Shown: positions 32,356-41,885 of the stretch, one piece after another
Layout: each line of letters starts with the position of its first letter
Position numbering within the stretch: position 1 is the first letter of the stretch
Assembly: GCA_015066045.1 (NCBI GenBank)
Contig: SVPD01000001.1
Span: 1-64,000, forward strand
Source: Oscillospiraceae bacterium
Lineage (GTDB): Bacteria; Bacillota; Clostridia; Oscillospirales; Acutalibacteraceae
DNA: 64,000 nucleotides
Direction of reading: 5' to 3'
The notes under the pieces: generated by a model
The model's input: the letters and a program-made list of their open reading frames with translations, nothing else
The model's database searches: none
Told to the model about the DNA's origin: nothing
Made by a program: the position numbers and the translations under genes

Positions 32356-33099
32356 ATGTTTGATGTAAAAAAGATAACCGAGGGAGCCGTGGAATGGATC
32401 AGAGAATGGTTTTCTGAAAACGGCAAGGGCTGCAATGCAGTGATAGGTATTTCCGGCGGCAAGGATTCTACCGTAGTGGCTGCTTTATGCGTTGAGGCGC
32501 TGGGCAAGGACAGAGTTTACGGTGTTCTGATGCCGAACGGTGAGCAGAAGGATATCGGTGATGCACTTCAGCTGGTAAATTTTCTGGGTATAAAGCATTA
32601 CATCTGTAATATAAAGGATGCCTACGACGGAGTTATCAGAGGAATGAACGACTGCGGACTCGAAATAGGGGAGCAAACCAAAATCAATCTTGCCCCGAGA
32701 GTGAGAATGACCACAGTTTATGCTTTTTCGCAGTCTCTTAACGGCAGGGTGGCCAATACCTGCAACCTTTCCGAGGATTGGGTAGGCTATTCCACCCGCT
32801 ACGGAGACAGTGCGGGTGATTTCAGCCCTCTGGCACATCTCACCGTTCAGGAGGTAAAGGAAGTGGGCAGATATCTCGGTCTTCCCGAAAACCTTATCGA
32901 AAAGGTTCCCTCCGACGGACTCTGCGGCTATACCGATGAGGATAAGCTCGGCTTCACCTATGCAGTTCTCGACAGATACATCAGAACAGGTGAAATCGAG
33001 GACGAAAAAACCAAAGAAAGAATAGATTGGCTTAACCGCATCAACGCCTTTAAGCTGAAGACCATTCCCGGCTATGTACCCGATGAAAAATATATATGA
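32356..33099 (+). CDS. nadE: Ammonia-dependent NAD+ synthetase
   Basis: Amidates nicotinate adenine dinucleotide, the last step to NAD+. The 247-residue single-domain form has no N-terminal nitrilase domain and should use free ammonia. The PP-loop SGGKDS lies at 33-38. NTCNLSEDWVGYSTRYGDSAGDF and the C-terminal KVPSDGLCGYTDEDKLGFTY are typical of NadE. The start was set at ATG 32356 with GGGGTG upstream, not the in-frame GTG at 32347 that overlaps that site. The acetyltransferase gene begins 10 bases after the stop codon. Confidence 0.93.
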   Translation: MFDVKKITEGAVEWIREWFSENGKGCNAVIGISGGKDSTVVAALCVEALGKDRVYGVLMPNGEQKDIGDALQLVNFLGIKHYICNIKDAYDGVIRGMNDCGLEIGEQTKINLAPRVRMTTVYAFSQSLNGRVANTCNLSEDWVGYSTRYGDSAGDFSPLAHLTVQEVKEVGRYLGLPENLIEKVPSDGLCGYTDEDKLGFTYAVLDRYIRTGEIEDEKTKERIDWLNRINAFKLKTIPGYVPDEKYI

Positions 33100-33109
33100 T
33101 GAGATTAAA

Positions 33110-33589
33110 ATGGAAATAAGAAAAACGACCTTTGCTGACCTTGAAAGAGTGATGGAGATTTATGCTCTTGCCCGTGAATTTATGGTCAGAACGGGTAACC
33201 CCGACCAGTGGAAAACCCATAAGCCTCAGAGGGCTCTTATTGAAAAGGATATTGATGCCGGACAGAGCTATGTCTGCACCGTCGGAGACAAGATAATCGG
33301 TGTACTTGCGTTTATACCCGGTGAGGATCCCACCTATAAGGTTATATATGACGGTGAGTGGCGGAGTGATGAGCCTTATGCCGTAGTCCACCGTATAGCC
33401 TCCTCGGGCGAGGTGAAGGGTACGGGCACATTTATGATGAAGTGGGCTGAAAGCCGTTTTCCTCACATCCGAATCGACACCCATAAGGATAATAAGGTAA
33501 TGCAGAATATGCTTTCTAAGCTTGGCTACAGCTACTGCGGAATTATTCATCTCGAGGACGGAGACGAAAGATTAGCCTACGAAAAATGA
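33110..33589 (+). CDS. GNAT-family N-acetyltransferase
   Basis: A 159-residue single GNAT domain (MEIRKTTFADLERVMEIYAL start; strand then VVHRIASSGEVKGTGTFMMK, where the acetyl-CoA loop R/QxxGxG/A is read as SSGEVKGTG; then IRIDTHKDNKVMQNMLSKLGY). The substrate is unknown. The start is the ATG at 33110; the ribosome site is weak (TGAG), and an earlier ATG overlapping nadE is possible. Probably cotranscribed with nadE. Repeat copy C follows 5 bases after the stop codon. Confidence 0.85.
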   Translation: MEIRKTTFADLERVMEIYALAREFMVRTGNPDQWKTHKPQRALIEKDIDAGQSYVCTVGDKIIGVLAFIPGEDPTYKVIYDGEWRSDEPYAVVHRIASSGEVKGTGTFMMKWAESRFPHIRIDTHKDNKVMQNMLSKLGYSYCGIIHLEDGDERLAYEK

Positions 33590-33594
33590 TTAAG

Positions 33595-33803
33595 GGGACT
33601 GTTGCAGTAAGATGCAGGAGACGTTATCTTCGCACCGAAGACGTATGATTATACTTCGAGAGGGAGAAAAATGTCTGAAAAAGCAAATATTTTTTATGCA
33701 ACACTATATTATTCCATATAAAAGTTAAAACAGATGTGTTTTATAAACTTAAACACATCTGTTTTTGTTTTGCTTTTTGGTCTGCGCTTACTGCGTCAGT
33801 TCC
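33595..33803. repeat. MITE-like hairpin repeat, copy C
   Basis: 209-bp element with the same architecture and orientation as copy B: GGGACTGTTGCAGTAAG at the left, an ATCTTCG/CGAAGA hairpin, the AAGCAAATATT and ATATTATTCC segments, an inner AAACAGATGTGTTT stem, and TTTTGGTCTGCGCTTACTGC at the right. It fills the gap between the convergent GNAT and rmlA genes. Confidence 0.87.
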
Positions 33804-33815
33804 AATGCGCTCGGA

Positions 33816-34700
33816 TTAATATCTGTACTTTTTATCGGCTACATTCTTAAGATGCTGACCGTAGAGAGATTTGCCGTATTTTTCGGCTGCTTTTTTCAGC
33901 TTATCTTCACTTATCCAGCCTTTGATATATGCTATTTCCTCCGGTGCGGAAATCATAACGGACTGTCTCGTTTCGGTGATTCTGACGAATTCTGCCGCCT
34001 CGTGCAGGCTTTCCACCGTGCCTGTGTCGAGCCATGCGAAGCCTCTGCCTAAAAGCTTGACTGCCAGAGCGTTTTCTTTGAGATACTTCACATTGAGGTC
34101 GGTGATTTCATATTCGCCTCTGTCTGACTTTTTGATTGCTTTGGCATATTCGGAAACACGGTTATCATAGAAATAAAGACCTGTCACACAGTAATTTGAT
34201 TTGGGATTTTTCGGCTTTTCCTCTATGGAAATAACATTTTGCTTTTCGTCAAATTCCACCACACCGAACCGCTCGGGATCATCCACATAATATCCGAAAA
34301 CCGTAGCTATTCCTTTTTCTGCGTTTTCTTTGGCCTCGGTTAGCATTTTAGTGAAGCCGTTTCCGTAAAAAATGTTATCTCCGAGCACCATAGCGCAGCA
34401 ATCGTCACCGATAAACTCCTCACCTATAATGAAGGCCTGAGCCAGACCGTCGGGAGAGGGCTGCTCGGCATAGGAAAGGCTTACACCGAAATCACTGCCG
34501 TCACCTAAAAGCCTTTTGAAATTAGGCAGGTCCGTGGGAGTGGAAATGATAAGAATATCCTTGATGCCCGCCAGCATCAGAACTGAAAGAGGATAGTAAA
34601 TCATCGGCTTGTCATAAACGGGAAGAAGCTGCTTTGACATTACCATAGTCAGGGGATAAAGACGTGTGCCGGAGCCGCCGGCTAAAATGATACCTTTCAT
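33816..34700 (-). CDS. rfbA: Glucose-1-phosphate thymidylyltransferase
   Basis: Makes dTDP-glucose, the entry to dTDP-rhamnose and other deoxysugars. The 294-residue RmlA has the nucleotide loop [13 protein letters not shown] (6-18), [18 protein letters not shown], the Asp-metal segment LGDNIFYG and [23 protein letters not shown]. The tetramer-type length is normal. No rmlB, rmlC or rmlD gene is nearby. It follows the ABC permease gene by 14 bases on the same strand, an unusual pairing; the rest of the pathway must lie elsewhere. Confidence 0.95.
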   Translation of the reverse strand: MKGIILAGGSGTRLYPLTMVMSKQLLPVYDKPMIYYPLSVLMLAGIKDILIISTPTDLPNFKRLLGDGSDFGVSLSYAEQPSPDGLAQAFIIGEEFIGDDCCAMVLGDNIFYGNGFTKMLTEAKENAEKGIATVFGYYVDDPERFGVVEFDEKQNVISIEEKPKNPKSNYCVTGLYFYDNRVSEYAKAIKKSDRGEYEITDLNVKYLKENALAVKLLGRGFAWLDTGTVESLHEAAEFVRITETRQSVMISAPEEIAYIKGWISEDKLKKAAEKYGKSLYGQHLKNVADKKYRY

Positions 34701-34714
34701 ATTTTCGTCCTTTC

Positions 34715-36274
34715 TTATCTGTTATTGTATTCCGAATATTCCAGCACATTTCTGCACAGGAAAATAAGAAGCATAGCCAGTAGCACATTCGTTACCGACA
34801 TAAAAATATAGGATAATGCGGTATAGAAGGGGAAAAGCATCCCTGTTATGACGGCTACGCCCGCAGACGGCAGAGAAAGCACCGTAGCCAAAATGAAATA
34901 AATCATAACCGTAAAGACCTTCTTTTCCGAATCTCCCGCAAATCTTTGCAGAAGAAGGTTTACACCAATAAAGAGCAGACCGAAGGTAAATCTTGCCACA
35001 GTCATGGCCGCAGCCTCAGCTACACCGCAGGAGCCGAGAGCGGCGAGCGGTATGAAGCAGATAACGCTTTCAGCCGCCAATAAGGGCAAATCCGCCCTGA
35101 GAAGAGAAAGCAGCTTTTTAAAATTGCTTTCAGGTATGAGATAGATGTAGGGGTAGGTAAATTCCTTGGCCCATCTGCCTATACACACTGTCATAGACAT
35201 AGTATATACGTTTATTACGAAAAGTGCAATATTTTCTCCCGAAAACATCAGACAGTAAACGAGAGAAAATCCTGCCATAACCAAAGAAACGGGATTTATG
35301 AGCAAAGGATTGCTTCTTTTGTTTTCTTTTTTGTGCTTGTATGTTACCGCAGAAGCCCCCGAGCCCTTACCGAGCCCCGTTTTGCCTACCTTTACATTCA
35401 GCGGTGCATTTTCGGCGGCCTTGCCTTCCTTTCTGGCGGTGATTGCAGAATGGTTAATCTGTGTAGCCTTAAGCACATCCTCGTAAAAATCACCCTTGAT
35501 TTTAGAAAGAATAAGATAAAAGGCGGCACACATAAATGCGAAGATTATCACTCCGATAACCGCAGGTGTTATGTCCTTTTCTGCTATTCCCTGCACTGCA
35601 AAGGAGACGAAGCCGCTGACGGGGAAAAGATACATAATTTTCTCTCTGGCGGCATATACGAGGCTTTTCAGTGTCATACCCGATGTGAAGGTATTGTACA
35701 GTAAAATCCCGATAAAAACGGCAAATACTCCGTAAAACAGAGCCTTGCCCAGACGGATTTTTCTGTCATCTGAGCAGGTGAGTGAATAAATCACCGTAGC
35801 TAGCATCTGCCCCATAAAAACCGCCGCACCGTAGCCTATCAGCACCACAAAAAGCGTCGAAACGGGTAAGCCGTAGATGTTACTGACCAGAGAGGACTGA
35901 TACAGAATAAAAAATCCCAAGGTGAGTGATTTTCCCAGCTGCTGAAAAAGACCGAAGGAAAGCACACTTTTTTCTTTTATCGGTGCCGTAAAAAGCAGAT
36001 TGACATCTGCCATAGAAAACATGGAAGCACCGTTTATAAATCCGTTTTTAGCCGTAGCGTAAAAAACATAGGTGTAAAGAGCGAAAATAACGGAATATAA
36101 TTCCGTTCTGTCTCTCAGAAAGGCTTCCTGCGGTGTGCTTACAGAGCCGGAATAAAAGGAAAAGCCCAGCAGACAGATTATAAACAGGCAAAAAACCAAC
36201 CGTAGGGGCTTTCTGATAAATTCCTTCAGAGAGTTTTTTGCTTTTCGTGTAACGAGATAAAAAACGGCATTCAT
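34715..36274 (-). CDS. ABC exporter permease
   Basis: A 519-residue integral membrane protein with about ten to twelve hydrophobic segments in two halves, separated by a charged cytosolic loop (about 265-310, with [20 protein letters not shown]). It resembles the putative ABC-exporter permeases paired with single ATPases in Firmicutes. Its ATG overlaps the stop codon of the ATPase gene (ATGA), so the two form one transporter. The substrate is unknown; candidates are a peptide, a lipid or a drug. Confidence 0.82.
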   Translation of the reverse strand: MNAVFYLVTRKAKNSLKEFIRKPLRLVFCLFIICLLGFSFYSGSVSTPQEAFLRDRTELYSVIFALYTYVFYATAKNGFINGASMFSMADVNLLFTAPIKEKSVLSFGLFQQLGKSLTLGFFILYQSSLVSNIYGLPVSTLFVVLIGYGAAVFMGQMLATVIYSLTCSDDRKIRLGKALFYGVFAVFIGILLYNTFTSGMTLKSLVYAAREKIMYLFPVSGFVSFAVQGIAEKDITPAVIGVIIFAFMCAAFYLILSKIKGDFYEDVLKATQINHSAITARKEGKAAENAPLNVKVGKTGLGKGSGASAVTYKHKKENKRSNPLLINPVSLVMAGFSLVYCLMFSGENIALFVINVYTMSMTVCIGRWAKEFTYPYIYLIPESNFKKLLSLLRADLPLLAAESVICFIPLAALGSCGVAEAAAMTVARFTFGLLFIGVNLLLQRFAGDSEKKVFTVMIYFILATVLSLPSAGVAVITGMLFPFYTALSYIFMSVTNVLLAMLLIFLCRNVLEYSEYNNR

Positions 36275-36963
36275 TTCTCTTCACCCTCCGTAACGGCGAA
36301 GAAAACCTCGCTCAGTGAAGCACCGTCCTGTCCCTTTACTACCTTTTCTCTCAGTCTGCCGCCGACCATTATGTAAGCGGTGTCCCAGTAGCTTTCTACA
36401 CTGTCTATCATATGGGTGCTTATGAGCACACAGGCACCGTCAGCCTTAAGTCTGATAAAAAGCTCCTTCAGCTTTTTTATGGCGTGGGGGTCAAGACCTA
36501 CCATAGGCTCGTCAAAAATAATCACTTTAGGTCTGTGTACGAGAGCACAGCAGATGGAAAGCTTTTGCTGCATACCCTTTGAAAGCTCCTTGCATAGCTT
36601 GTCTTTTTTATCCTTCAGCTCGAAAAGCTCTAAAAGCTCATCACTGTAGCCGTCATCCTTCTTTTTGTAGGCTCTGAGGATAAACTCCAGATGCTCCCCG
36701 ACGGTCAGCATATCGTAAACTGCAGGCATTTCGGGGATATAACCTAATATTGACTTAGCATAAAGACTTTTATTGCTTTTTCCGTCGGTCGTTATTTCAC
36801 CCTCATAGCGCAAAAGACCTGCTATGCTTTTCAGCAGGGTGGATTTACCCGCTCCGTTAGGGCCTAAAAGTATAGCTATTTCTCCGTCCTTCAGAGTGAG
36901 AGATATGTTATCGTTAGCGATTAATTTTCCGTATTTTTTGGTCACATTTTTTACTTCGAGCAT
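36271..36963 (-). CDS. ABC transporter ATP-binding protein
   Basis: A 230-residue single ATPase of the CcmA/NatA-like class. Walker A GPNGAGKST is at 34-42, the signature ELSKGMQQKLSI at about 133, Walker B VIIFDEPMVGLDPHA at about 155, and the switch His in ISTHM. Cotranscribed with the permease downstream. A TetR-type regulator is encoded divergently 277 bases away and may control the pair. Confidence 0.93.
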   Translation of the reverse strand: MLEVKNVTKKYGKLIANDNISLTLKDGEIAILLGPNGAGKSTLLKSIAGLLRYEGEITTDGKSNKSLYAKSILGYIPEMPAVYDMLTVGEHLEFILRAYKKKDDGYSDELLELFELKDKKDKLCKELSKGMQQKLSICCALVHRPKVIIFDEPMVGLDPHAIKKLKELFIRLKADGACVLISTHMIDSVESYWDTAYIMVGGRLREKVVKGQDGASLSEVFFAVTEGEEK

Positions 36964-37074
36964 ATTATAACCTCGCTTTTTTTATCAGTCGCCTTTAAAG
37001 ATGTCGGCCACATAGCAGCCGCTGATATGTAATGAACAGCTTAGCTTTTTATTATTATAGCACAGTTTTCCTAA

Positions 37075-37100
37075 AAAAGATATAATATGCACCATCTTTT
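37075..37100. promoter_or_regulatory. Inverted repeat in the ABC-TetR divergent region
   Basis: AAAAGAT (37075-37081) and ATCTTTT (37094-37100) with 12 bases between, in AT-rich sequence midway between the divergent genes. A possible TetR operator. The 276-base gap also holds the TetR promoter; I found no clear promoter for the ATPase gene. Confidence 0.3.
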
Positions 37101-37177
37101 ATATTATGTGGCCCGACGAGTTACTTTTGTATTGTTTTGACTGAATAAATACATTGTGAATTTTTTTCTACACCGTG

Positions 37178-37206
37178 TTGCTTTTTGAGGGCAGATATGA
37201 TATAAT
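37178..37206 (+). promoter_or_regulatory. Sigma-A promoter of the TetR gene
   Basis: TTGCTT (37178-37183), 17-base spacer, TATAAT (37201-37206). Confidence 0.78.
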
Positions 37207-37239
37207 GGAACAAATTATTTAAAGGAGAGATAGCCTGTT

Positions 37240-37809
37240 ATGAGTGAAGTCAAAGAAAGCCGCAGAGTAAAAATGACTAAAATGCTGCTTAAAGAGAGTC
37301 TTGTCTGTCTTATGAAGGAAAAATCCATACATACTATCAGCATAAAGGAGATCTGTGACGGAGCAGATATAAACAGAAGCACATTTTACCGTCATTATAA
37401 CACGCAGTACGAGCTTTATGATGATATAGTGCAGGATCTGGTAAATAATATCAGCGATATTTTCGAGCAGGTCAAGGACGAGGGCTACAAGGCAAATCTT
37501 TTCCTTACACGTCTTCTCGAGTACATCGAAGCCGAAAGAGAGCTTTTTCTCATCGTTTTGAGCGACAAGGGAAACATCAGTGTCGGCGAAGCCTATACTA
37601 AGATGATTTCCGGATTTATTGACACGGAGACCTTTCCCGAGATTGCAGTTTATGTGGTAAATTTCATAGCTGCGGGTATGACGAGCTTTTTGTGGACATG
37701 GCTTAATCAGGAAAAGCGCCGACCTGCCGCCGAGGTGGCTACACTTATGTCGAGTCTGATGAGACACGGCCTCGGCAGAGGCATAGATTTTCATCCTGAC
37801 AGGAATTGA
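37240..37809 (+). CDS. TetR/AcrR-family regulator
   Basis: A 189-residue repressor-type protein. The N-terminal TetR HTH (about 8-55: TKMLLKESLVCLMKEKSIHT, ISIKEICDGADINRSTFYRH, then YELYDDI) is standard, and the C-terminal ligand domain matches the DhaS/TetR_C_8-like group (VNFIAAGMTSFLWTWLNQ). Ribosome site AAAGGAG. The divergent position next to the ABC exporter suggests it senses a compound that pump removes. No terminator is visible between this gene and the alaS leader. Confidence 0.88.
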   Translation: MSEVKESRRVKMTKMLLKESLVCLMKEKSIHTISIKEICDGADINRSTFYRHYNTQYELYDDIVQDLVNNISDIFEQVKDEGYKANLFLTRLLEYIEAERELFLIVLSDKGNISVGEAYTKMISGFIDTETFPEIAVYVVNFIAAGMTSFLWTWLNQEKRRPAAEVATLMSSLMRHGLGRGIDFHPDRN

Positions 37810-37832
37810 CGGCATAAATGTGTTATTTTTGC

Positions 37833-37862
37833 TTGACAAAATATAATAATATATAGTAAAAT
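37833..37862 (+). promoter_or_regulatory. Sigma-A promoter of alaS
   Basis: TTGACA (37833-37838), 18-base spacer, TAAAAT (37857-37862). Confidence 0.82.
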
Positions 37863-37879
37863 CATACTGTTGTTAATAT

Positions 37880-38236
37880 TTAAAGACTATGACGAAAGAA
37901 ACATCTTTCTGTGCCTTTTTCAGAGAATATGAGTCGAGGCTGTGAGCTCATTAATGGCAGGAAAGCGTGTCGCTGCTTTTATCAGTTGCGCCCGAAAGGG
38001 AAGGGCAGCGAGTGTAATCCGAGCCCCGTTTTTACGGGCATTTCCGCCGACACTTCGGTAAAATACTCCTGAAGCCGTGATTTTCACGTTTTCAGACGAG
38101 GTTCGGCTTACACTCGTTACCCCAGGCCGTAAAGTCTGCGTTAAAGACCTTTAAAGTGGTGCTTTATGCACAAATCGGGTGGTACCGTGGCTTTGTTCAC
38201 CCCGAGCTTGTGTGTGGCACTATATTTTTTTGTGAA
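37880..38236 (+). promoter_or_regulatory. T-box riboswitch of alaS
   Basis: A long leader that senses uncharged tRNA-Ala. The T-box core GGGTGGTACCGTGG lies at 38177-38190. The stem I distal part shows AGAGA and the GAGTCGAGGCTGTGAGCTC loop at 37923-37949. An Ala codon for the specifier is available as GCG (37965-37967) or GCT (37972-37974). The competing terminator is GCACAA-TCGGGTG with CACCCCGA-TTGTG (38168-38210) followed by seven T. Uncharged tRNA would favour readthrough into alaS. Confidence 0.92.
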
Positions 38237-38269
38237 AAATTATTTTATATACCGAAAGGAAACTGACTT

Positions 38270-40906
38270 ATGAAATGGATGGGACTTAATGAAATCAGAG
38301 AGAAATATCTCTCATTTTTCGAGAGCAAGGAGCACTTAAGACTTCCCAGCTTCTCTCTTGTTCCTCAGGGGGATAAAAGTATCCTCCTTATCAATGCAGG
38401 TATGACTCCGATGAAAAAATATTTCACGGGTGAGGTTACCCCTCCCAGCAAAAGAGTTACCACCTGTCAGAAATGTATCCGTACGCCTGACATCGAAAAC
38501 GTAGGTAAAACTGCCCGTCACGGCACATACTTCGAAATGCTCGGAAACTTCTCATTCGGAGACTATTTCAAAAGAGAGGCTACTGCATGGGCATGGGAGT
38601 TCTTTACCAAGGTTATGGAAATTCCCGAGGAGCTGCTTTATGTAAGTGTTTATCTTGACGACGATGAGGCCTTCGATATCTGGACCAAGGAAGTAGGAGT
38701 AGATCCCTCTCATATGGTTCGCTTCGGTAAAGAGGACAACTTCTGGGAGCACGGTGCAGGTCCCTGCGGTCCCTGCTCAGAGATTTATTTCGACAGAGGT
38801 CCCTCCAAGGGCTGCGGCAAGCCTGACTGTAAGGTCGGCTGCGACTGTGACAGATATATCGAGGTCTGGAACCTTGTTTTCACACAGTTTGAAAATGACG
38901 GAAATAATAATTATACCCGTCTGGCAAACCCGAACATCGATACAGGTATGGGACTTGAAAGACTTGCCTGTGTTATGCAGGATGTGGACAATCTCTTTGA
39001 GGTTGACACGGTCAGAAATATTATGAAGCATATCATTGATATCGCCGGAATAAATTATCACGATGACGAGAAAAAGGACATCTCTCTGCGTGTTATCACT
39101 GACCACATACGCAGCACTACCTTTATGGTAGGTGACGGTGTTCTTCCCTCAAACAGCGGCAGAGGCTATGTTCTTCGCCGTCTTCTCCGCAGAGCCGCCC
39201 GTCACGGCAGACTTATCGGTATCGACAGACCTTTCCTTGCAGAGGTTTGTGAGACAGTTATCGCAGAGAATATGAACGCTTATCCCGAGCTCGTGGAAAA
39301 GAAGGATTATATCAAAAAGGTTATTTCCATGGAGGAGGAAAGCTTTTATAAAACTATCGACTCAGGTCTCGGTCTTCTGAATGAAATGATGGCAAAAACT
39401 CAGGGCGGCGTGCTTTCAGGCGAGGATGCCTTTAAGCTTCAGGATACCTACGGCTTCCCCATCGACCTTACCAAGGAAATAGCCGAGGAAAAGAATATGT
39501 CAGTAGACGAAGATGCCTTCAGAAGACTCGTCGAAGAGGCAAGACAGAAGGCAAAGAGCGGCAGAGGAGCTACTGCCGAGTCCGACTGGAGAAATACAGG
39601 TGTATCCCTTAAGGATATCGGTGCTACAGAGTTTGTCGGCTACACAGAGAATAATGTCTCGGCTGCAGTTCTTGCCATAGTAGCAGACGGCGAAAGAAAG
39701 GATTTCATTGAGGACGGTACAGAAGCAACACTTGTTCTCGACAAAACCTCCTTCTATGCTGAAAGCGGCGGTCAGGCAGGCGACTGCGGTGTAATAAAGG
39801 TAGGCGAAAGCACATTTGAGGTTACCAATACCACCAAGGATGCCGACGGCGTTATTCTTCATCACGGTGTCCTTTCAGGCGATGCAGTCAAGGTAGGTGA
39901 AGGTGCAGTAGCATCTTATTACGAATGTAAGAGAAAGGCAACCATGAGAAACCATACTGCCGCCCATCTTCTTCAGGCAGCTCTGAGAAATGTGCTCGGC
40001 ACTCATGTAGAGCAGGCAGGTCAGCTCGTAAACAGTGACCTTCTCCGCTTTGACTTTACTCATTTTTCTGCAGTAACCGCAGAAGAGCTCAAAGAAGTGG
40101 AAACGATGGTAAATGAAGAAATTCTTGCCTCGGTTCAGATGCTTGTTAAGGAAATGCCTATCGACGAAGCCAAGGCTATGGGTGCCATGGCTCTTTTCGG
40201 AGAAAAGTACGGTGATGTGGTAAGAGTCGTAAAAGCAGGTGATTTCTCTACAGAGCTTTGCGGCGGTACACACGTAAATAATACCGGTAATATCGGTCTT
40301 TTCAAAATCGTATCCGAATCCTCAGTGGCTTCGGGTGTCCGCAGAATCGAAGCGGTAACCGGTATGAATGTTATGACCTATATCGAGGGTAAGAACACTC
40401 TTATCCGTGATACTGCAGCGGCTATCAAGGCACCCAACCCCAATGATATCGCAGTTAAGGCAGTGTCTGTTATGGCTGACCTTAAAGCCAAGGAAAAGGA
40501 AATCGAAAAGCTTTCCGGTGTTCTCGCAAACATTAAAACCGAGTCTATGCTCGGTAACGCTCAGGAAATCGGCGGAGTAATGCTCGTTACCGCTTTTCTG
40601 GATGACACTACTCCCGATGAGCTTCGCAGTATGTGCGACCTTGTAAAGAGTAAGGGCGACAATTATGTAGGTATAATTGCCGGTGTGCAGAAAGCCAAGG
40701 GTACGGGTAATATCTGCACCTGCTGCGGTAAGGATGCCGTAGCCAAGGGTGCCCATGCAGGTAATCTTGCCCGTGAAATCGCCAAAAAGGCAGGCGGTAA
40801 CGGCGGCGGTAAGCCTGACAGTGCTATGGCGGGCGCCAAGGATATCGCACTTCTTCCCGAGGCATTAAAGAGTGCCGCTGAGGTTCTTTCTTCCATGCTT
40901 AAATAA
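38270..40906 (+). CDS. alaS: Alanine-tRNA ligase
   Basis: Charges tRNA-Ala and edits Ser/Gly mischarging. The 878-residue class II synthetase is of normal length. The aminoacylation core begins at MKWMGLNEIREKYLSFF, with RTPDIENVGKTARHGTYFEM and an ATP-site GRGYVLRRLLRRAARHGRLI. The tRNA-recognition domain is followed by the editing domain with zinc ligands HTAAHLLQAALR and CGGTHV. The C-Ala domain ends at AEVLSSMLK. An extra CTCCGK pair of cysteines lies in the C-Ala domain. The ATG has AAAGGAAAC upstream. It is the first gene of a run that continues through HIT and the phosphoribosyltransferase. Confidence 0.98.
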   Translation: MKWMGLNEIREKYLSFFESKEHLRLPSFSLVPQGDKSILLINAGMTPMKKYFTGEVTPPSKRVTTCQKCIRTPDIENVGKTARHGTYFEMLGNFSFGDYFKREATAWAWEFFTKVMEIPEELLYVSVYLDDDEAFDIWTKEVGVDPSHMVRFGKEDNFWEHGAGPCGPCSEIYFDRGPSKGCGKPDCKVGCDCDRYIEVWNLVFTQFENDGNNNYTRLANPNIDTGMGLERLACVMQDVDNLFEVDTVRNIMKHIIDIAGINYHDDEKKDISLRVITDHIRSTTFMVGDGVLPSNSGRGYVLRRLLRRAARHGRLIGIDRPFLAEVCETVIAENMNAYPELVEKKDYIKKVISMEEESFYKTIDSGLGLLNEMMAKTQGGVLSGEDAFKLQDTYGFPIDLTKEIAEEKNMSVDEDAFRRLVEEARQKAKSGRGATAESDWRNTGVSLKDIGATEFVGYTENNVSAAVLAIVADGERKDFIEDGTEATLVLDKTSFYAESGGQAGDCGVIKVGESTFEVTNTTKDADGVILHHGVLSGDAVKVGEGAVASYYECKRKATMRNHTAAHLLQAALRNVLGTHVEQAGQLVNSDLLRFDFTHFSAVTAEELKEVETMVNEEILASVQMLVKEMPIDEAKAMGAMALFGEKYGDVVRVVKAGDFSTELCGGTHVNNTGNIGLFKIVSESSVASGVRRIEAVTGMNVMTYIEGKNTLIRDTAAAIKAPNPNDIAVKAVSVMADLKAKEKEIEKLSGVLANIKTESMLGNAQEIGGVMLVTAFLDDTTPDELRSMCDLVKSKGDNYVGIIAGVQKAKGTGNICTCCGKDAVAKGAHAGNLAREIAKKAGGNGGGKPDSAMAGAKDIALLPEALKSAAEVLSSMLK

Positions 40907-40912
40907 AAAATT

Positions 40913-40937
40913 CCCGTCTCTCACGTCGGGAGACGGG
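40913..40937 (+). other. Intercistronic hairpin after alaS
   Basis: CCCGTCTC (40913-40920) pairs with GAGACGGG (40930-40937). No T-run follows, so it is more likely a processing or stability stem than a full terminator. Confidence 0.6.
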
Positions 40938-40966
40938 GTATAAATAAAATTCAAGGAGAAAAAATT

Positions 40967-41305
40967 ATGGATTGTATTTTCTGTAAAATCGCAAACGGAG
41001 AAATTCCGTCAAAAAAGGCCTACGAGGATGACACTGTTCTCGCTTTTTATGACCTTGAGCCTCAGGCTCCCGTTCATATTCTTATCATACCCAAAGAGCA
41101 TATTTCTTCCTGCGCAGAAATCACCACAGAAAACAGTGCGGTTGTTTCACACATTTTCGAGGTGGCTGCCAAGCTCGGCAAAGAGCTCGGCCTCGAAAAG
41201 GGCTACAGAATAGTAAATAACTGCGGTGAGCACGGCGGACAGACAGTAAAGCACCTTCACTTCCATCTTATGGGCGGCAGACAGTTTACCTGGCCCGCAG
41301 GCTGA
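40967..41305 (+). CDS. HIT-family nucleotide hydrolase (Hint-like)
   Basis: A 112-residue histidine-triad protein that hydrolyses AMP-lysine-type phosphoramidates or dinucleotides. It begins MDCIFCKIANGEIPS, with an N-terminal Cys pair as in zinc-binding Hint forms, and ends with the triad HLHFHLMGG. The length is typical of Hint. AAGGAG lies 8 bases before the ATG. Placed between alaS and a phosphoribosyltransferase, a neighbourhood compatible with adenylate housekeeping; inference only. Confidence 0.93.
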   Translation: MDCIFCKIANGEIPSKKAYEDDTVLAFYDLEPQAPVHILIIPKEHISSCAEITTENSAVVSHIFEVAAKLGKELGLEKGYRIVNNCGEHGGQTVKHLHFHLMGGRQFTWPAG

Positions 41306-41339
41306 TTAGGACAGAATTATTAAAAGGAGTAAAAAAACT

Positions 41340-41879
41340 ATGGCTACTTATAAAATGACTATCGCCGGTCTCGAAAGAGAGCTTCCTATCTGTAAGGTAA
41401 ATGATAAGCTCGATATTGCGGGCTTCGTTATTTTCGGTGATGTGGAAATCACAGTCGCTTCTGCGGCAGAGCTTATCAAAAAATGCCCTGATTTTGATTA
41501 TATCGTAGCTCCGGAGGCCAAGGCTATTCCTCTGGCTCACGAGATGGCAAGACAGAGCGGTAAGCCCTATTTCATCTGCCGTAAGGGTGCCAAGCTTTAT
41601 ATGCAGAGCCCCGTTCACGTAAATGTACGCTCTATCACCACCGATAAAGAGCAGACGCTTTATCTCGACGGTCTTGAGGGCGAAAAGATGAGAGGTAAAA
41701 AGGTTCTCGTGCTTGACGATGTTATCAGCACCGGTGAGTCCCTTCTTGCGGTAGAAAAGCTTCTCGAGCAGTTCGATGTGGAGATAGTGGGCAAGGCTGC
41801 CATTCTCGCCGAGGGTGATGCTGCCGACAGAGATGATATCATCTTCCTCGAAAAGCTTCCTCTGTTTTTTCACGACTGA
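41340..41879 (+). CDS. Adenine-type phosphoribosyltransferase
   Basis: A 179-residue type I PRTase with the PRPP-binding signature VLVLDDVISTGES (about 120-132) and the hood and flexible loop before it (VAPEAKAIPLAHEMARQSGK). Sequence and length resemble the Apt/Xpt group. Adenine is the most likely base; xanthine cannot be excluded by eye. AAAAGGAG precedes the start, and the comEC gene begins 6 bases after the stop. Confidence 0.82.
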   Translation: MATYKMTIAGLERELPICKVNDKLDIAGFVIFGDVEITVASAAELIKKCPDFDYIVAPEAKAIPLAHEMARQSGKPYFICRKGAKLYMQSPVHVNVRSITTDKEQTLYLDGLEGEKMRGKKVLVLDDVISTGESLLAVEKLLEQFDVEIVGKAAILAEGDAADRDDIIFLEKLPLFFHD

Positions 41880-41885
41880 TAAGAT

